Positions 10,325 to 22,071 of a stretch of 64,000 nt of DNA are shown here, piece by piece (positions within the stretch are counted from its first letter, which is position 1; every line of letters begins with the position of its first letter). A program made the translations under genes and the position numbers. Source of the stretch: Symsagittifera roscoffensis (lineage: Eukaryota; Xenacoelomorpha; Acoela; Convolutidae); the NCBI RefSeq assembly GCF_963678635.1, contig NC_087064.1:39529464-39593463 (forward strand), written 5' to 3'. Under the pieces are notes generated by a model. That model worked only from the letters and a program-made list of their open reading frames with translations. It was not told the origin of the DNA and did not search any database.

Positions 10325-10690
10325 ATTTTTCGAACTCAAAATCTGATTTATATGGAATAATTTCTTTCTTTGTCAAATATCTTTATGCCCAAAATCTGAT
10401 TTACAATGATGATTTTCTATGATTTCGATGCATGCATTTGAGCTCAAAATCTCGTTTATTTTGACATTTTTCTTGATTTGTTACAAAAATTATTGCACGA
10501 AATTTGATTTACAATGTTGATTTTCTAGTTTTTCTTTGCATATTTTTGAGCTGAAGTTTTCAGCGGATTTTTCTCTGTTTAATACATTAGTTTTACCCAA
10601 TGACTGATTTTCATTGATAGTTTTTTTTATAATTTTATTGCATTTTTTCGAGCTCAAAGTCTGGTTTATATTAATTTTTTTTTTATTTCT
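10325..10690. repeat. Diverged tandem array, period about 53 bp
   Basis: A word like CTCAAAATCTGATTTA recurs at about 10338, 10391, 10446, 10499, 10552, 10602 and 10655, a steady spacing of 50-55 bp. Between the words a second block, GATGATTTTCTA..TTTG, is also shared. About seven units, heavily diverged. Confidence 0.65.
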
Positions 10691-11014
10691 TGAATTCTGA
10701 AACATCTGGCACGTGTGTTTTTATTTAAGAAATGAAGAATAAAATACTCCAATTAGTTTTCTAAGAAGCATGTTTTCTTGCTTTGTTAGCAAAAAAAAAT
10801 CGATTTTAGTGTGTCGGAAAATCCATCGAAATTGATTTAAATCGATTTTCTAGTCACTTAAATAGATTTAAAACATTCAGAAAGATCGATTTAATTCGAT
10901 TCATTACGAGGCCAAACTGTACACTGGATATGAGCACTATTTTGCGTCTGTTTGCTCCCGGATTCCAGAGACAAGTGTTAAAACATGTTCCAAAATATAA
11001 ATGGATTCCGCTTA

Positions 11015-11220
11015 TGCGCATAAGTGGATTCCGAAAACTTCAGCGCATATACCTGTAAACTAAGTTTTGTCGGCACATTTGTTTTGTTTCGGATTCCGCA
11101 ACAAGAAATATAGCTAGTCGTTCTGGGTTCCGCAACTGTAAGTGGATTCCGCAAAATGTGAGCGGAATCCGCATATTTAAGTGGATTCCGCAAACTGTAA
11201 GTGGATTCCGAAATTTGTTC
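11015..11220. repeat. Array of GTGGATTCCGCAAA words
   Basis: AAGTGGATTCCG and AGCGGAATCCGC recur about eight times in both orientations. Matching words (GCGGATTCCACTTACA) recur in inverted orientation near the right end of the same element (12085-12310), so the subterminal regions mirror each other. Confidence 0.7.
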
Positions 11221-12699
11221 AATACTGAACTTGCATATAAACAATTAAAAGCTGAGCTGGAATTCTTATCTCTTGCAATGCGGAATTTAAAAGCAAAGAC
11301 TTAACCATTGTCAGCGGAATCCACGAACAAGTCTCAAAACATTGGTTACCTAAATCGATGGATGTCATCTTTCAAAATTTTGCAAACACAACAAGGAACC
11401 ATTTTAACATTTGGAGTCATTGAGTTGAGAGTGTATGGAACACGCAGCATATCGACAAATTAGCTCAGTATTTGGGATTGCGTCAATCCTAAAAACTGAT
11501 TTTGGAAGAATAACGCCGAATAAAGGCAGTAATTGTAGTAATTGGGTTGAGCATGTATTGAAACACAATACACAGAATATCGCCAAATTAGGTCATTATT
11601 TGGGATTCCATCGATCCCAAAAACTGATCAGTCTTTGGGATTGATGAAATTCCAAAAAATGACTGAACATATCCATTATTTGGAGTCCGTAGGTTGAGAA
11701 GGATTAGAAACCCAACGCATAGCAAATCGTCGAATTAGTTCGGTATTTGGGATTCTATCGATCCCAAATACTGGTCAGTATTTGGGACTGATGGAATCCC
11801 AAAAACTGGAATAATATGGAATAAATATGCAATATAAGCATTATTTGGAGTCCTTAGGTTGAGAGTGGTTAGAAACCCAACGCATAGCAAATCGTCGAAG
11901 TAGTTCAGTATTTGGGATTTCATCGATCCCAGATACTGGTCCGTAAGTGGGATTTCATTAATCACAAACACTGATCTATTCTAGTAAAGTTCTAAATTAG
12001 TAAAATTCTATTCTACTGAAATCAAGTCATGTATTTAAAAAATATACTTTTAAAGGCTACTACGCATATAAATATATGTAAAGGGAATCCGCAAAAAAAT
12101 GCGGATCCCACTTACATTTTGCGGATTCCACTTACAATTTGCGGATTCCACTTACAGTTGCGGTTTCTGCAACAGCTCAATTTAACGATACAAATGTTTT
12201 ATCATTTGTTTGTGGATTCCACAAACTGCTCTGGATTCCGCAAATTTGTCTATTTTCGATCGAGTTTGAGCGGTACAATGATTTTGATATTTGTTTGTGG
12301 AATCCAAAACAGCACAGAAGATCAAAGAAAAGTAGCAATGTTGAGGGTTCCGCGAAAAATCTGATTTTGGCCTGTTGTGTATTCCGCATAAAATGCAGAG
12401 AGTGCCTAGTTTGGCCTCGTAAAGTTTAAAATGGATATAGGTGAGATTCTGATGGATTTAAGTGAGATTCGGATGGATTTTGGCGAGTCGGAAAATCCAT
12501 CGAAATCGAGTTAAATCGATTTTTTAGACACTTGAATGGATTTAAAGTTTTCAAAAATAACGACTTAAATCAACTTAAAATCTATTCTATTTCGTAAAAT
12601 GTACATGGTTAATCGATTTGGATCGATTTTAAATCGATTTAAAATCAATTTAAATCGACCGGAAACGATTTCTGTCAGTGCGGGTACTTTGTTGTTAAT
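11190..12699 (+). repeat. Long direct repeat, copy 1
   Basis: From GCAAACTGTAAGTGG to TTGTTGTTAAT this is nearly the same as 14593-16285. The copies differ by scattered substitutions and one extra 165-bp unit in copy 2. Together they flank a gag-protease fragment. Confidence 0.9.
11405..11985. repeat. 165-bp tandem repeat (first array)
   Basis: Units starting GTTGAGA at 11693 and 11858 are 165 bp apart and share AGAAACCCAACGCATAGC and TTTGGGATT..ATCGATCCCA. Two older, more diverged units lie to the left (from about 11417). Each unit carries the short inverted repeat TTGGGAT..ATCCCAA. The equivalent array at 15114-15560 has one unit more. Confidence 0.75.
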
Positions 12700-14592
12700 T
12701 GGTGTATTTATTGCCGACCATACGGACACAGTATTGCCGAATGCAGACAAAAACCACAAGATAACCGAAACAAACCACAAAAATATAGAGAATCAAATAC
12801 ATCATTTCATCAGTACATGAAAAAAGATCAAAATTTACCCAACAAAAACATTCTCAGTAAAAATAATTCAGGAAAACCACTTCCAAATAACTCAAATTAT
12901 TCTAGACAACAATCACCTTTTAATTAGAATTATCGAGGAAGATCACCAACTCAAAGAAATTCACAAAATTTCTCACAAAACAGATATAGTTGATCAAATA
13001 GTCGAAATCGTCAATATCGAAATATCTATTCAAGATCAAATTCAAACCAAGCTGAATTGTCGTTTGATGCCAGTTCCCATTCAAATTCTAGGAATAGAAT
13101 TTATTCAGATAATCGATATAAAAATTCTTCACACAAAAGAAACAGAAATTATTCAAACGATCGAAACCCTAGACATCAAAATAATAGATCACGCGAATAT
13201 TCTAACAACAGATCAAACTATCACGGATCAAAATATAACAACTACCAAAATAGATCACGCGATAATTCACAGAACAGAAATTCAAGTTATAACAATAGAC
13301 AAAGAAACTACTCTCAGTCACCACATAGGAATAACACACGTTATCAAAATTCACAAAAAAATTAAAGGAGTAGTACACCTAAACATCAAAAAAATTAAAT
13401 AAGGCACAAGCAAATGAAGAAGCTCAACCAGATCCACCTGGTATTGATAATAACGAAAACACAGAATAGCAACTAAATAACATCAATTGCGAACCCACAG
13501 ACAGTGAAAGTGTTACAGAAAATACAGTTTCAATTAACATGATACGTGTTGAAAATGATTACGAACCTAATATATACGAACAGCCAATTTATTCTCATAT
13601 CTATCTATCAAAACCAAGAACAATTTTTTAAAATTATTATACAAGTCCCATAAACAGTAACAAAACAAAAGAAAAAATAGTAGAAGCAATAACAGAAGAA
13701 AAACCCACAGAATGCTCAAGCACAAATAATATTTATCAAAATATGCCTAAAGAAACGCAATTACCAAAAGAAAAATTCTGGACAATCCTACTCCTTTTAG
13801 AAAGTCCAAGAAGCAAACAATTTCAAACAACAGACCTTGAAATAGATTTTGTAATAGATTCCGGAGCGGAATCAAATATCATCAATATTCCCACTTGGAA
13901 TGAAATAAAAATTCTACATCCAAAATTAAAAACCTTAAAAACAACAAGCAGACTAGCAACTGCACAAGGATCAACCTTAACGGATTATGGACAAATCCAA
14001 TTTTTCCTTGTTCCCACTCGAACAATGGAACAAAACAAAATCATGAGCAAACCATTTAAACAAACCTTCCACGTCACAGATATAAAACACAATATCATTG
14101 GAATACCCCTTATTACTAAAAAAATACCAAGTATAAAAATCTTAAAAAGAAGAATTCATATAAAATTAAATACACAAGAATGAAAAGCACAGCTTTAACA
14201 ATTTTTCAAAGATTAGACAAACAACCACCATTTTTCTTTAGATTTTTCCCTATATACAATCAGGAACGGAAACACCCGAAAACACTATCAGGTAATATTT
14301 ATAACTTCTCATACAAACAAGTTGGCCATTATGATAAAGAACAAAATCAGCAACATCTCTTTATGTCTGACCTTGAATTCAGACCAATTCATAAATTTTT
14401 CCGAGTAACAATTTCATCTATCAAATACATGAAAGATTCAAACTCAGATATGATTTCTTAACATATATATATAACAGTTCACCATATAAAATAACCCTAC
14501 CTCTAGGATTATTAGGATATTGTGAAACTAACGCAACAAATTTTCCCACAAAAGAAATAGCATATAGAGTAAATACAATTCTACAACTATCT
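12700..14592 (+). pseudogene. E1-family gag (nucleocapsid)-protease fragment
   Basis: Nearly identical to 21304-23200 of element E1. It starts in a CCHC zinc knuckle (CIYCRPYGHSIAEC, 12703-12741, intact C-x2-C-x4-H-x4-C), passes through an Arg/Ser/Asn-rich nucleocapsid tail (13057-13365), and reaches the protease (13743-14183, with FVIDSGAESNI) and the start of the next region (14180-14461). Compared with E1 it has its own stops (for example at 12930 and 13468) but an intact knuckle. Both ends stop abruptly against the long direct repeat; no LTR is attached. Confidence 0.85.
13743..14183 (+). CDS. E1-family aspartic protease domain (fragment copy)
   Basis: 146 open codons. The active site is in IDFVIDSGAESNIIN (D-S-G-A), the usual form in retroelement proteases, and a hydrophobic HNIIGIPLI block stands where the family has its second conserved strand. 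It overlaps the following frame by four bases (ATGA at 14180). It is a copy of the C-terminal two thirds of 22072-22788; the upstream part is cut off by a TAA near 13630. Confidence 0.7.
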   Translation: MPKETQLPKEKFWTILLLLESPRSKQFQTTDLEIDFVIDSGAESNIINIPTWNEIKILHPKLKTLKTTSRLATAQGSTLTDYGQIQFFLVPTRTMEQNKIMSKPFKQTFHVTDIKHNIIGIPLITKKIPSIKILKRRIHIKLNTQE

Positions 14593-16285
14593 GCAAACTG
14601 TAAGTGGATTCCGAAATTTGTTCAATACTGAACTTGCATATAAACAATTAAAAGCTGAGCTGGAATTCTTATCTCTTGCAATGCGGAATTTAAAAGCAAA
14701 GACTTAACCATTGTCAGCGGAATCCACGAACAAGTCTCAAAACATTGGTTACCTAAATCGATGGATGTCATCTTTCAAAATTTTGCAAACACAACAAGGA
14801 ACCATTTTAACATTTGGAGTCATTGAGTTGAGAGTGTATGGAACACGCAGCATATCGACAAATTAGCTCGGTATTTTGGATTGCGTCAATCCTAAATACT
14901 GAGTTTGTAAGAATAACGCCGAATAAAGGCAGTAATTGTAGTAATTGGGTTGAGCATGTATTGAAACGCAACACACAGAATATCGCCAAATTAGGTCATT
15001 ACTTGGGATTCCATCGATCCCAAAAACTGATCAGTCTTTGGGATTGATGAAATCCCAAAAAATGGAATAATGTGGGATGAATATGGAATATATCCATTAT
15101 TTGGAGTCCGTAGGTTGAGAGTGATTAGAAACCCAACGCATAGCAAATCGTCGAATTAGTTCAGTATTTGGGATTCTATCGATCCCAAATACTGGTCAGT
15201 ATTTGGGACTGATGGAATCCCAAAAATTGGAATAATGTGGAATAAATTTGCAATATAAGCATTATTTGGAGTCCTTAGGTTGAGAGTGATTAGAAACCCA
15301 ACGCATAGCAAATCGTCGAATTAGTTCAGTATTTGGGATTCTATCGATCCCAAATACTGGTCAGTATTTGGGACTGATGGAATCCCAAAAACTGGAATAA
15401 TATGGAATAAATATGCAATATAAGCATTATTTGGAATCCTTAGGTTGAGAGTGGTTAGAAACCCAACGCATAGCAAATCGTCGAAGTAGTTCAGTATTTG
15501 GGATTTCATCGATCCCAGATACTGGTCCGTAATTGGGATTTCATTAATCACAAACACTGATCTATTCTTGTAAAGTTCTAAATTAGTAAAATTCTATTCT
15601 ACTGAAATCAAATCATGTATTTAAAAAATATACTTTTAAAGGCTACTACGCATATAAATATATGTAAAGGGAATCCGCAAAAAAATGCGGATCCCACTTT
15701 CAATTTGCGGATTCCACTTACAATTTGCGGATTCCACTTACAGTTGCGGTTTCTGCAACAGCTCAATTTAACGATACAAATGTTTTATCATTTGTTTGTG
15801 GATTCCACAAACTGCTCTGGATTCCGCAAATTTGTCTATTTTTGATCGATTTTGAGCGGTACAATGATTTTGGTATTTGTTTGTGGAATGCAAAACAGCA
15901 CAGAAGATCAAAGAAAAGTAGCAATGTTGAGGATTCCGCGACAAATCTGATTTTGGCCTGTTGTGTATTCCGCATACAATGCAGAGAGTGCACATTTTGG
16001 CCTCGTAAAGTTTAAAATGGATATAGGTGAGATTCTGATGGATTTAAGTGAGATTCGGATGGATTTTGGCGAGTCGGAAAATCCATCGAAATCGAGTTAA
16101 ATCGATTTTTTAGACACTTGAATGGATTTAAAGTTTTCAAAAATAACGATATAAATCGACTTAAAATCTATTCAATTTCGTAAAATGTACATGGTTAATC
16201 GATTTGGATCGATTTTAAATCGATTTAAAATCAATTTAAATCGACCGGAAACGATTTCTGTCAGTGCGGGTACTTTGTTGTTAAT
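14593..16285 (+). repeat. Long direct repeat, copy 2
   Basis: Partner of 11190-12699. It contains the 165-bp array with three good units (GTTGAG at 15114, 15279, 15444), the right subterminal words, and the right TIR with two changed bases (ATTTTGGCCTCGTAA near 16005). It lacks the left TIR because the repeat starts inside the element. Confidence 0.9.
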
Positions 16286-16589
16286 ATCGAAAACGCCCAA
16301 TTTCTAGTATTTTTTATTCAGACCATTTTATCACTCCATCCAAAAATACCGACACCAATTTGACAGAAGACTATGGAGCTACTAGCACAGTAACCGGCTA
16401 TCCTTGTCTTATGTTTGCTTTTTGTAGCTGGAAACCTTTCATTTTCCAACACAACAACAATTTGAGCACGATATCCAAGTTTGCTTAAACAATCGTAGAA
16501 TGCTAATTTTTGCCTTCTCTACAATCCAAGATCTTGCCAAGCTATAGCAATTCAAGTAAATTATTATGTTGCTCATCTGGTTTCACATG
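16286..16589. other. No recognised feature
   Basis: Sequence without recognised coding, repeat or RNA signal, between the direct repeat and the CATGTG array. Confidence 0.5.
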
Positions 16590-16885
16590 TGCAAATATGT
16601 GAATTTAGATGAGCACACATGTGAATTTACATGAACATTCATCTGAATTTACATTAACATACAAGTGATTTTACATGAGCACACAGGTGAATTTATATGA
16701 GTAATCATGTAAATCTTGATGAAATCTTAATTTCCGTCATGTGATCACACAAGAGCTGACATGTGAATTCACATGAAAAAAACATGTAATTTACAGGAAA
16801 AATAACGTGGGGATTCAAATGTAATTCCGTAAAAGAACATGTGATTTTACATGTTTGGACATGTGAGTCACTTATGACACGCAAT
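16590..16885. repeat. Array of CATGTGAATTTACATG words
   Basis: ACATGTGAATTTACATGA and variants recur at least ten times; the core ACATGT/CACATGTG is palindromic. It ends about 20 bp before the E1 LTR. A short run of the same word class (TCACATGTGACGAACAT) follows the E1-family LTR in the triplicated units. Confidence 0.7.
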
Positions 16886-16903
16886 TTCTCCCCAGGTTGT
16901 TTT

Positions 16904-17250
16904 TGGAACAAGATTTAAACTAGTTTCTATCATCTATAATATAAAAAATTTTGAACCAATCATACTCCATCAAACTAACAACCCACTTATTTGTAAGTGT
17001 TGAAACTACTTGTAGTTTCAACACCAGAACAATTTGAATTAAACTTGGAATACAGTTGTTCTAATTCTGGAACTAACTCGCGTAAACCGGTGTACACTAG
17101 ATCTATTGAGACTAGGAGATAAAAGAGAAAGATTAAGATTGGTATTAGACTAAGAAGTTGCACGAATCTATCCGGCCAAAAATAAGATAGCGTGACGAGC
17201 AGACGATGTATCTTATCTGAAATTATTTTATGAGTATAACCAAAAGATCA
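16904..17250 (+). repeat. E1 5' LTR
   Basis: Begins TGGAACAAGATTTAAACTAGT and ends near AAAAGATCA. It aligns over its length with 37657-38027, 42604-42974 and 58517-58905. The ends were set where the four copies start and stop matching; TG...CA termini fit an LTR. Just inside the element, TGGTGCAACC (17261-17270) is a possible primer-binding site, but I cannot assign a tRNA. Confidence 0.65.
16997..17024 (+). promoter_or_regulatory. Perfect 13-bp inverted repeat in the E1 LTR
   Basis: GTGTTGAAACTAC, a 2-bp centre TT, then GTAGTTTCAACAC. As RNA it would be a 12-bp stem closed by a CUUG tetraloop. It is conserved in all four full LTR copies, and the E2 copy carries paired changes that keep both arms complementary. 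It could be an RNA structure in the element transcript or a protein-binding palindrome. Confidence 0.7.
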
Positions 17251-18774
17251 TAACTCATCTGGTGCAACCAAAAGTCTCGAACAGACCTTAACTAACCTAG
17301 AATTAGACAAAAATTAGATTAGAGTTAGACAAATACAACATTTCAAAAATGTTATATGATAAGAACTTAGTAGATATGTCTTTACGACTCAATAGATCAG
17401 ATCCAATTTTCGGAACAATACGAGAACTACCCGGTATTGGAAGAAGACGTCAAACAAGAAACGACATACGACTAGGAAGAAATCTACCAATCGATTTCAT
17501 GATTGTACGATAAAAACAAGATCAAACTTTAAAATTTAGAATTTTACCAGAAATAAGTGTAAATTTTCGTTTACTGACAAAAAATTTTGAAGAATCTCCT
17601 CATATCTCCTTATATCATCTCCTCATCATATAAGAATCTCCTTATATAACATCTCCTCATCCCAGATTCATCAACTAAAACATAACAGCACATCTCGAAA
17701 CTAACAATCATCAAAACTAAAACTTAACATTTTTAACATAACCCTTTATTGAAAAACTATCAAGGCTTATCGTTGTTTTCATTTAATTAATTTCATTTTA
17801 AATAACAGGATATCAAGGCTTCCCTTGGATCAAATAGAGCAATTTTGTTCTCCCCCTCCCAAATTATTCAGTGTCTAACGACCTCAAACGTCGATTCACT
17901 ACCCAACCCTTATCAAAGACCCAGAGTTAACAGAAATTTTTCAAAAAACCAACTATATTAATTAGGATAAACAGCAAAGAATTTCGGTTACTCATCCTTC
18001 GCTTGATCTCCCTCCTCCTAGATGACCCAGGCTGAAGCACTTAAACTTATTAAGTCATAAATTAGTAACTAACGAACTAGTTGCCTTCTAATTATACCTG
18101 AACATTGTGGATCGATTTACTAATCTCCAACCCTTGATCACAAATCACAACCCCTAAGTAAGATTAGGTAAGTCGATCCTAACTTATAATTTTTCATGAA
18201 AAACTAAAAATAATTCTAACGAATTGATATACGTTTTTCTCTCCAACTCAATATGTACGACCCAAGTTAAGCTAACCACAAAAAAATCGTAAGAACTAAT
18301 AGTTTATGACATTAGAATCAATAATCCAAACTTTGCATCCATCATCCTAAGCCTTGTGTCAAGAGACAATTTAGGAAACAAACAAACAATCAAAATACAC
18401 AACTGTTTAATTAACGACAAAAGATACGACCTCATAATCACACCACAAAGACAACCAATTGGACACATAAGAAAAAAAAGACAAACACTAAGAAAGAAAA
18501 TTATTAACAAACAAAAACAAATTATTTGAAAAAGACTTTCAAAACAAAGAAACGCAGTCTCAGAATCAGAAACAACCACAATACAAAAACTTCACAATTT
18601 AAAAAACTCAATAAATATAAATTGACGATCAAATATATTTCACTAACTCAGAAAACACGTCACCAGCATCAATAAAAGAGATACGAATAATTTGTACCAA
18701 TATGTTTGTACAATTGGAATCAACCAATAAGACACAATGAAAATTACACGCTAACAGTCATACAACACAAAAAT
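17251..18774 (+). other. E1 leader, non-coding
   Basis: 1.5 kb between the LTR and the first reading frame, with no usable frame. Parts are conserved with the E2 leader (58906-60560), most clearly TAACGACCTCAAACGTCGAT near 17877 versus 60005, and GGTTACTCATCCTT near 17987 versus 60114. Packaging or translation-control elements are possible roles. This is inference from conservation only. Confidence 0.5.
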
Positions 18775-19933
18775 GTTTCGAAATGAAGATAATCTAGAAG
18801 ATTCAGTACTTCCATTTTTAATACATCTATTAACTGGCTCTCGAAGACAGGTACAATTTTGCAAAAATTCAATCGCAAATTTATTTGAAAAAGGAGAAAG
18901 TCCGTGCACAAGAGAATGTCCTAATATAAAAATCATTTGAAAACTTCTTGACCACTATTTCAAAGGTATATGTAGTCTCACATCACAATATGGAATGTAC
19001 ACACTAGAAATCAAATCACCAAACGCAGTTCATGACAAATATCTCATTCAAACTGATGACGTAGATATTGAATTTTCCAAAGTTTTTACACAATACATAA
19101 AAAACATACAACATCAAAACTCACAAAGAGCAAACCCAATATTCACAAATGATGTTTTATCACTTATCTATAGCTATGTATCTATATTAGAATTAAAAGA
19201 ACCTCAAAGCGATTCACCAACTCAAACATCTCGACATACAACTGTACGACAAGAAATACACATATTTTCAAAATTTTTAAATGCAATCCAAGAAAGTATA
19301 AGATATTACATATTACAACATGTTAATAACGATTTACAAAAAAAAATTTGCATGGTTCATTATCGATTATTTTAGTCATAATATTGATTTTATTGCACAA
19401 GCAAGAAAAAATTTAAGACCACAAAGTACAGATGATGAAACCATATTAGCAGAACAAACAGAAAACAGATTATGTTTGGGTCCCATGAATCATTTGTTAA
19501 TATACCAACAGATATATCAAGTCAAGCACTTAGCAAACCTCTATTCACAAAGATTATGTTAGAGTATACCCACTTACGATTGACGCAACATCTTTGAACT
19601 ACAATTCATTATTCCCTGAAAGAAAGGAAATTCTAGTTTAAAGATACTACTTTTAAAAATCAAGACAATTTAAATGGAACAAGAAATCTTACACATCAAG
19701 ATATACAAACTCCATCACATTTTGTAAATGAAGAAATACTTGAATCAATGACAACAGCAGAAGCACAACGAAGTATTTTACCTATTCAACCCAATCTTAA
19801 AACTCCAAAACTAAAAAACCCAACGCTACAACAAACAATTATACAAACCACAGTAACACCCTCTGTTGCACAGAAAAATTCACAAATGCATTACCCAACT
19901 TACCTTTTGACCAGCAACAAAACCATTCTATAA
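18775..19933 (+). pseudogene. E1 first ORF, unknown (upstream of capsid)
   Basis: Open stretches at 18775-18939, 18995-19375, 19320-19562 and 19748-19933 are separated by stops and shifts. The same protein is recognisable in E2 (60950-61828): both carry a TDD[VI]-x-SKVFT-type block and IQHQNSQRAN, then a SLNYN block near the end. Conservation at the protein level between two diverged copies argues that it was a real gene. Its place before capsid suggests a Gag N-terminal or matrix-like domain, but I recognise no family. Confidence 0.5.
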
Positions 19934-20485
19934 GCAAAATCACATAGAAATAATTTTGCAGAACATAATTAAAATTGTGTATATAGATCATAAACAACGA
20001 AACTTTCTAATATGAGAACTCAGAACTACGCATACTCGAAAAGTCAAAATATACCACAATCAACTTCAAATTCAGTAAGTTATAATGATCAACCACGATC
20101 CTCACAAGCAAAGTGAAAATTACCCGTTTTTTCAACAAAAAAAATAATACAAATAGATATCATACTAAAAATCAACCTCCTTAATAAACAACTAATTATT
20201 ATCCATCAGATGATGAAGAATACTATAATCAAAATCATCAGGGATTTTATTCAAGCCAAAGGCCTCGCTCTCACAATTTTGACCAACCAAATATTTTCGA
20301 ACCATACACACGAGATGAACAAATACGACAACCTAGAATTAACCCAAAATCTTACAACAATAATTTTTAACAACAAAACCCAGTGAAAACACAATCATAC
20401 CAACCAACCCAAATGCATAACGACATTCGAGTGCCATATTTTTTTACAAGAAATAACAAAAAGTCAACTTACAAACTTTTCTCAA
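19934..20485 (+). other. E1 Gln/Asn-rich degenerate coding stretch
   Basis: Short frames rich in Asn, Gln, Ser and Tyr, broken by several stops. It probably linked the first ORF to capsid. No motif is visible. Confidence 0.35.
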
Positions 20486-21237
20486 ATGCCAAATGCCTCA
20501 GAATCACTACAAATGACTATGAAACCATACCTAATAGGTGGATCATCAATAACATCAAGTAAGCCACTAATGGTTTTTATAGGCACAGACCCTGAATACT
20601 CTGTAGAAGATTACCTAAATGCAGTCACAGCAATTTTAACTTCAAATATAGGACCTGAATCAGTAAACACGCCACTTCATCAAAACTGGATACATAGACG
20701 CACAGCCTTAACCCAAACCACACTTCACAGCGCAGCCCAAAAATCGTTTTCAGTTTTACCTATAAAAATAAAATCAGATTGGAAAAGATTCACACAAGAA
20801 TTCTCAAAAATTTTTGATTCCGAAAGAAACAAACAACATCAAAGAGTTTTATGCAACAAGATTCATGGACTACCAAATGAAACAATTAAACAACTTGCAG
20901 CAAGAATTGAAACACTAGTCCGAAAAGCATACTCACTCAGTATCCATGATTATAAAAAAACAAAGAAATTTTAATGATGACTCTAACATCTCAATTGCGG
21001 AAAATAGCAATAAAAAAGAGAGCATCACATCCTTCCTCAATCCGAGAACCAGATTTTGACTTTAGGAAACTAGTAGATAAACTAGAACAAGCGGAGATCA
21101 CTATAAAATTAGAAGAAACGGGAAATCTAAAGTTACAATATTACAACAACATCCAAACCATTACTTCACAAATAAACAATGTTAACGAATCTGATACAGA
21201 ATTATCTGAAAAAATCAATGAAATCTTAAACATCTAA
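20486..21237 (+). pseudogene. E1 Gag capsid-like region
   Basis: Two frames abut with one shift near 20974 (162 and 87 codons). The first has a gag-type start (PYLIGGSS, MVFIGTDPEYSVEDYLNAV), a helical middle (HQNWIHRRTAL, KSDWKRFTQEF) and LARKAYS-like helices. The second is a Lys/Glu-rich helix ending before the zinc knuckle. The pattern of W-rich helices followed by a basic linker and CCHC knuckle is that of Ty3/gypsy capsids. E2 has the same region at 62514-63226, more damaged. Confidence 0.7.
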
Positions 21238-21303
21238 GAGAAAAAAAACACTGAAATCTTAAGCATCTACGAAAAATCCAAAAGGCAAACCTTCATTCAA
21301 AAA

Positions 21304-21969
21304 TGGTGTATTTATTGCCGATGATACGGACACAGTATTGCCGAATGCAGACAAAAACCACAAGATAACCGAAACAAACCACAAAAATATAGAGAATCAA
21401 ATAAATCATTTCATCAATACTTGAAAAAAGATCAAAATTTACCCAACAAAAACATTCTTAGTAAAAATAATTCCGGAAAATCACTTCCAAATAACTCAAA
21501 TTATTCTAGACAACAATCACCTTTTAATTAGAATTATCGAGGAAGATCACCAAATCAAAGAAATTCACAAAATTTCTCACAAAACAGATATAGTCGATCC
21601 AATAGTCGAAATCGTCAATATCGAAATATCTATTCAAGATCAAATTCAAACCAAGCTGAATTGTCGTTTGATGCCAGTTCCCATTCAAATTCTAGGAATA
21701 GAATTTATTCAGATAATCGATATAAAAATTCTTCATACAAAAGAAATAGAAATTATTCAAACGATCGAAACCCTAGATATCAAAATAATAGATCACGCGA
21801 ATATTCTAACAACAGATCAAACTATCACGGATCAAAATATAACAACTACCAAAATAGATCACGCGATAAGTCACAGAACAGAAATTCAAGTTATAACAAT
21901 AGACAAAGAAACTACTCTCAGTCACCACATAGGAATAACACACGTTATCAAAATTCACAAAAAAATTAA
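21304..21969 (+). pseudogene. E1 nucleocapsid with CCHC knuckle
   Basis: The knuckle at 21307-21345 reads C-I-Y-C-R-stop-Y-G-H-S-I-A-E-C. Spacing is correct for RNA binding, but codon 6 is TGA (21322-21324); the copy at 12703 has Pro there and E2 has Arg. A long Arg/Ser/Asn/Tyr-rich tail follows (21661-21969: SRNRIYSDNRYKNSS and similar), likely RNA-binding. Another in-frame stop occurs near 21530. Confidence 0.75.
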
Positions 21970-22071
21970 AGGAGTAGTACACCTAAACATCAAAATAAAT
22001 TAAATAAGGCACAAGCAAATGAAGAAGCTCAACCAGATCCACCTGGTATTGATAATAACGAAAACACAGAA

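Larger units (their letters stand above)
10904..12422. mobile_element. Non-autonomous TIR element with 15-bp perfect ends
   Basis: TTACGAGGCCAAACT at 10904-10918 is exactly repeated in inverted orientation (AGTTTGGCCTCGTAA) at 12408-12422. The 1,519-bp interior has no transposase; it holds GTGGATTCCGCAAA-type words near both ends and a 165-bp tandem array in the middle. The flanks on both sides are ATCGATTT-word sequence. I see no clear target duplication. It is probably a MITE-like DNA transposon. Its right part is copied again at 14593-16285. Confidence 0.6.

Noticed and set aside
13064-13402. Ile/Thr/His-rich frames overlapping the nucleocapsid tail (also 21668-22003)
   Set aside because: Alternate-frame reading of the Arg/Ser/Asn-rich repeat-like tail; the nucleocapsid frame carries the recognisable composition after the zinc knuckle.
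8820-16885. Word arrays considered as CRISPR-like or regulatory-site arrays
   Set aside because: Spacers are not unique sequences of constant length, words vary, and the context is eukaryotic retroelements; no cas-like genes.
17261-17270. TGGTGCAACC as a tRNA primer-binding site for E1
   Set aside because: It begins with TGG near the LTR end, but E2 lacks a matching word and the complement does not match a tRNA 3' end I can name; mentioned only as possible.
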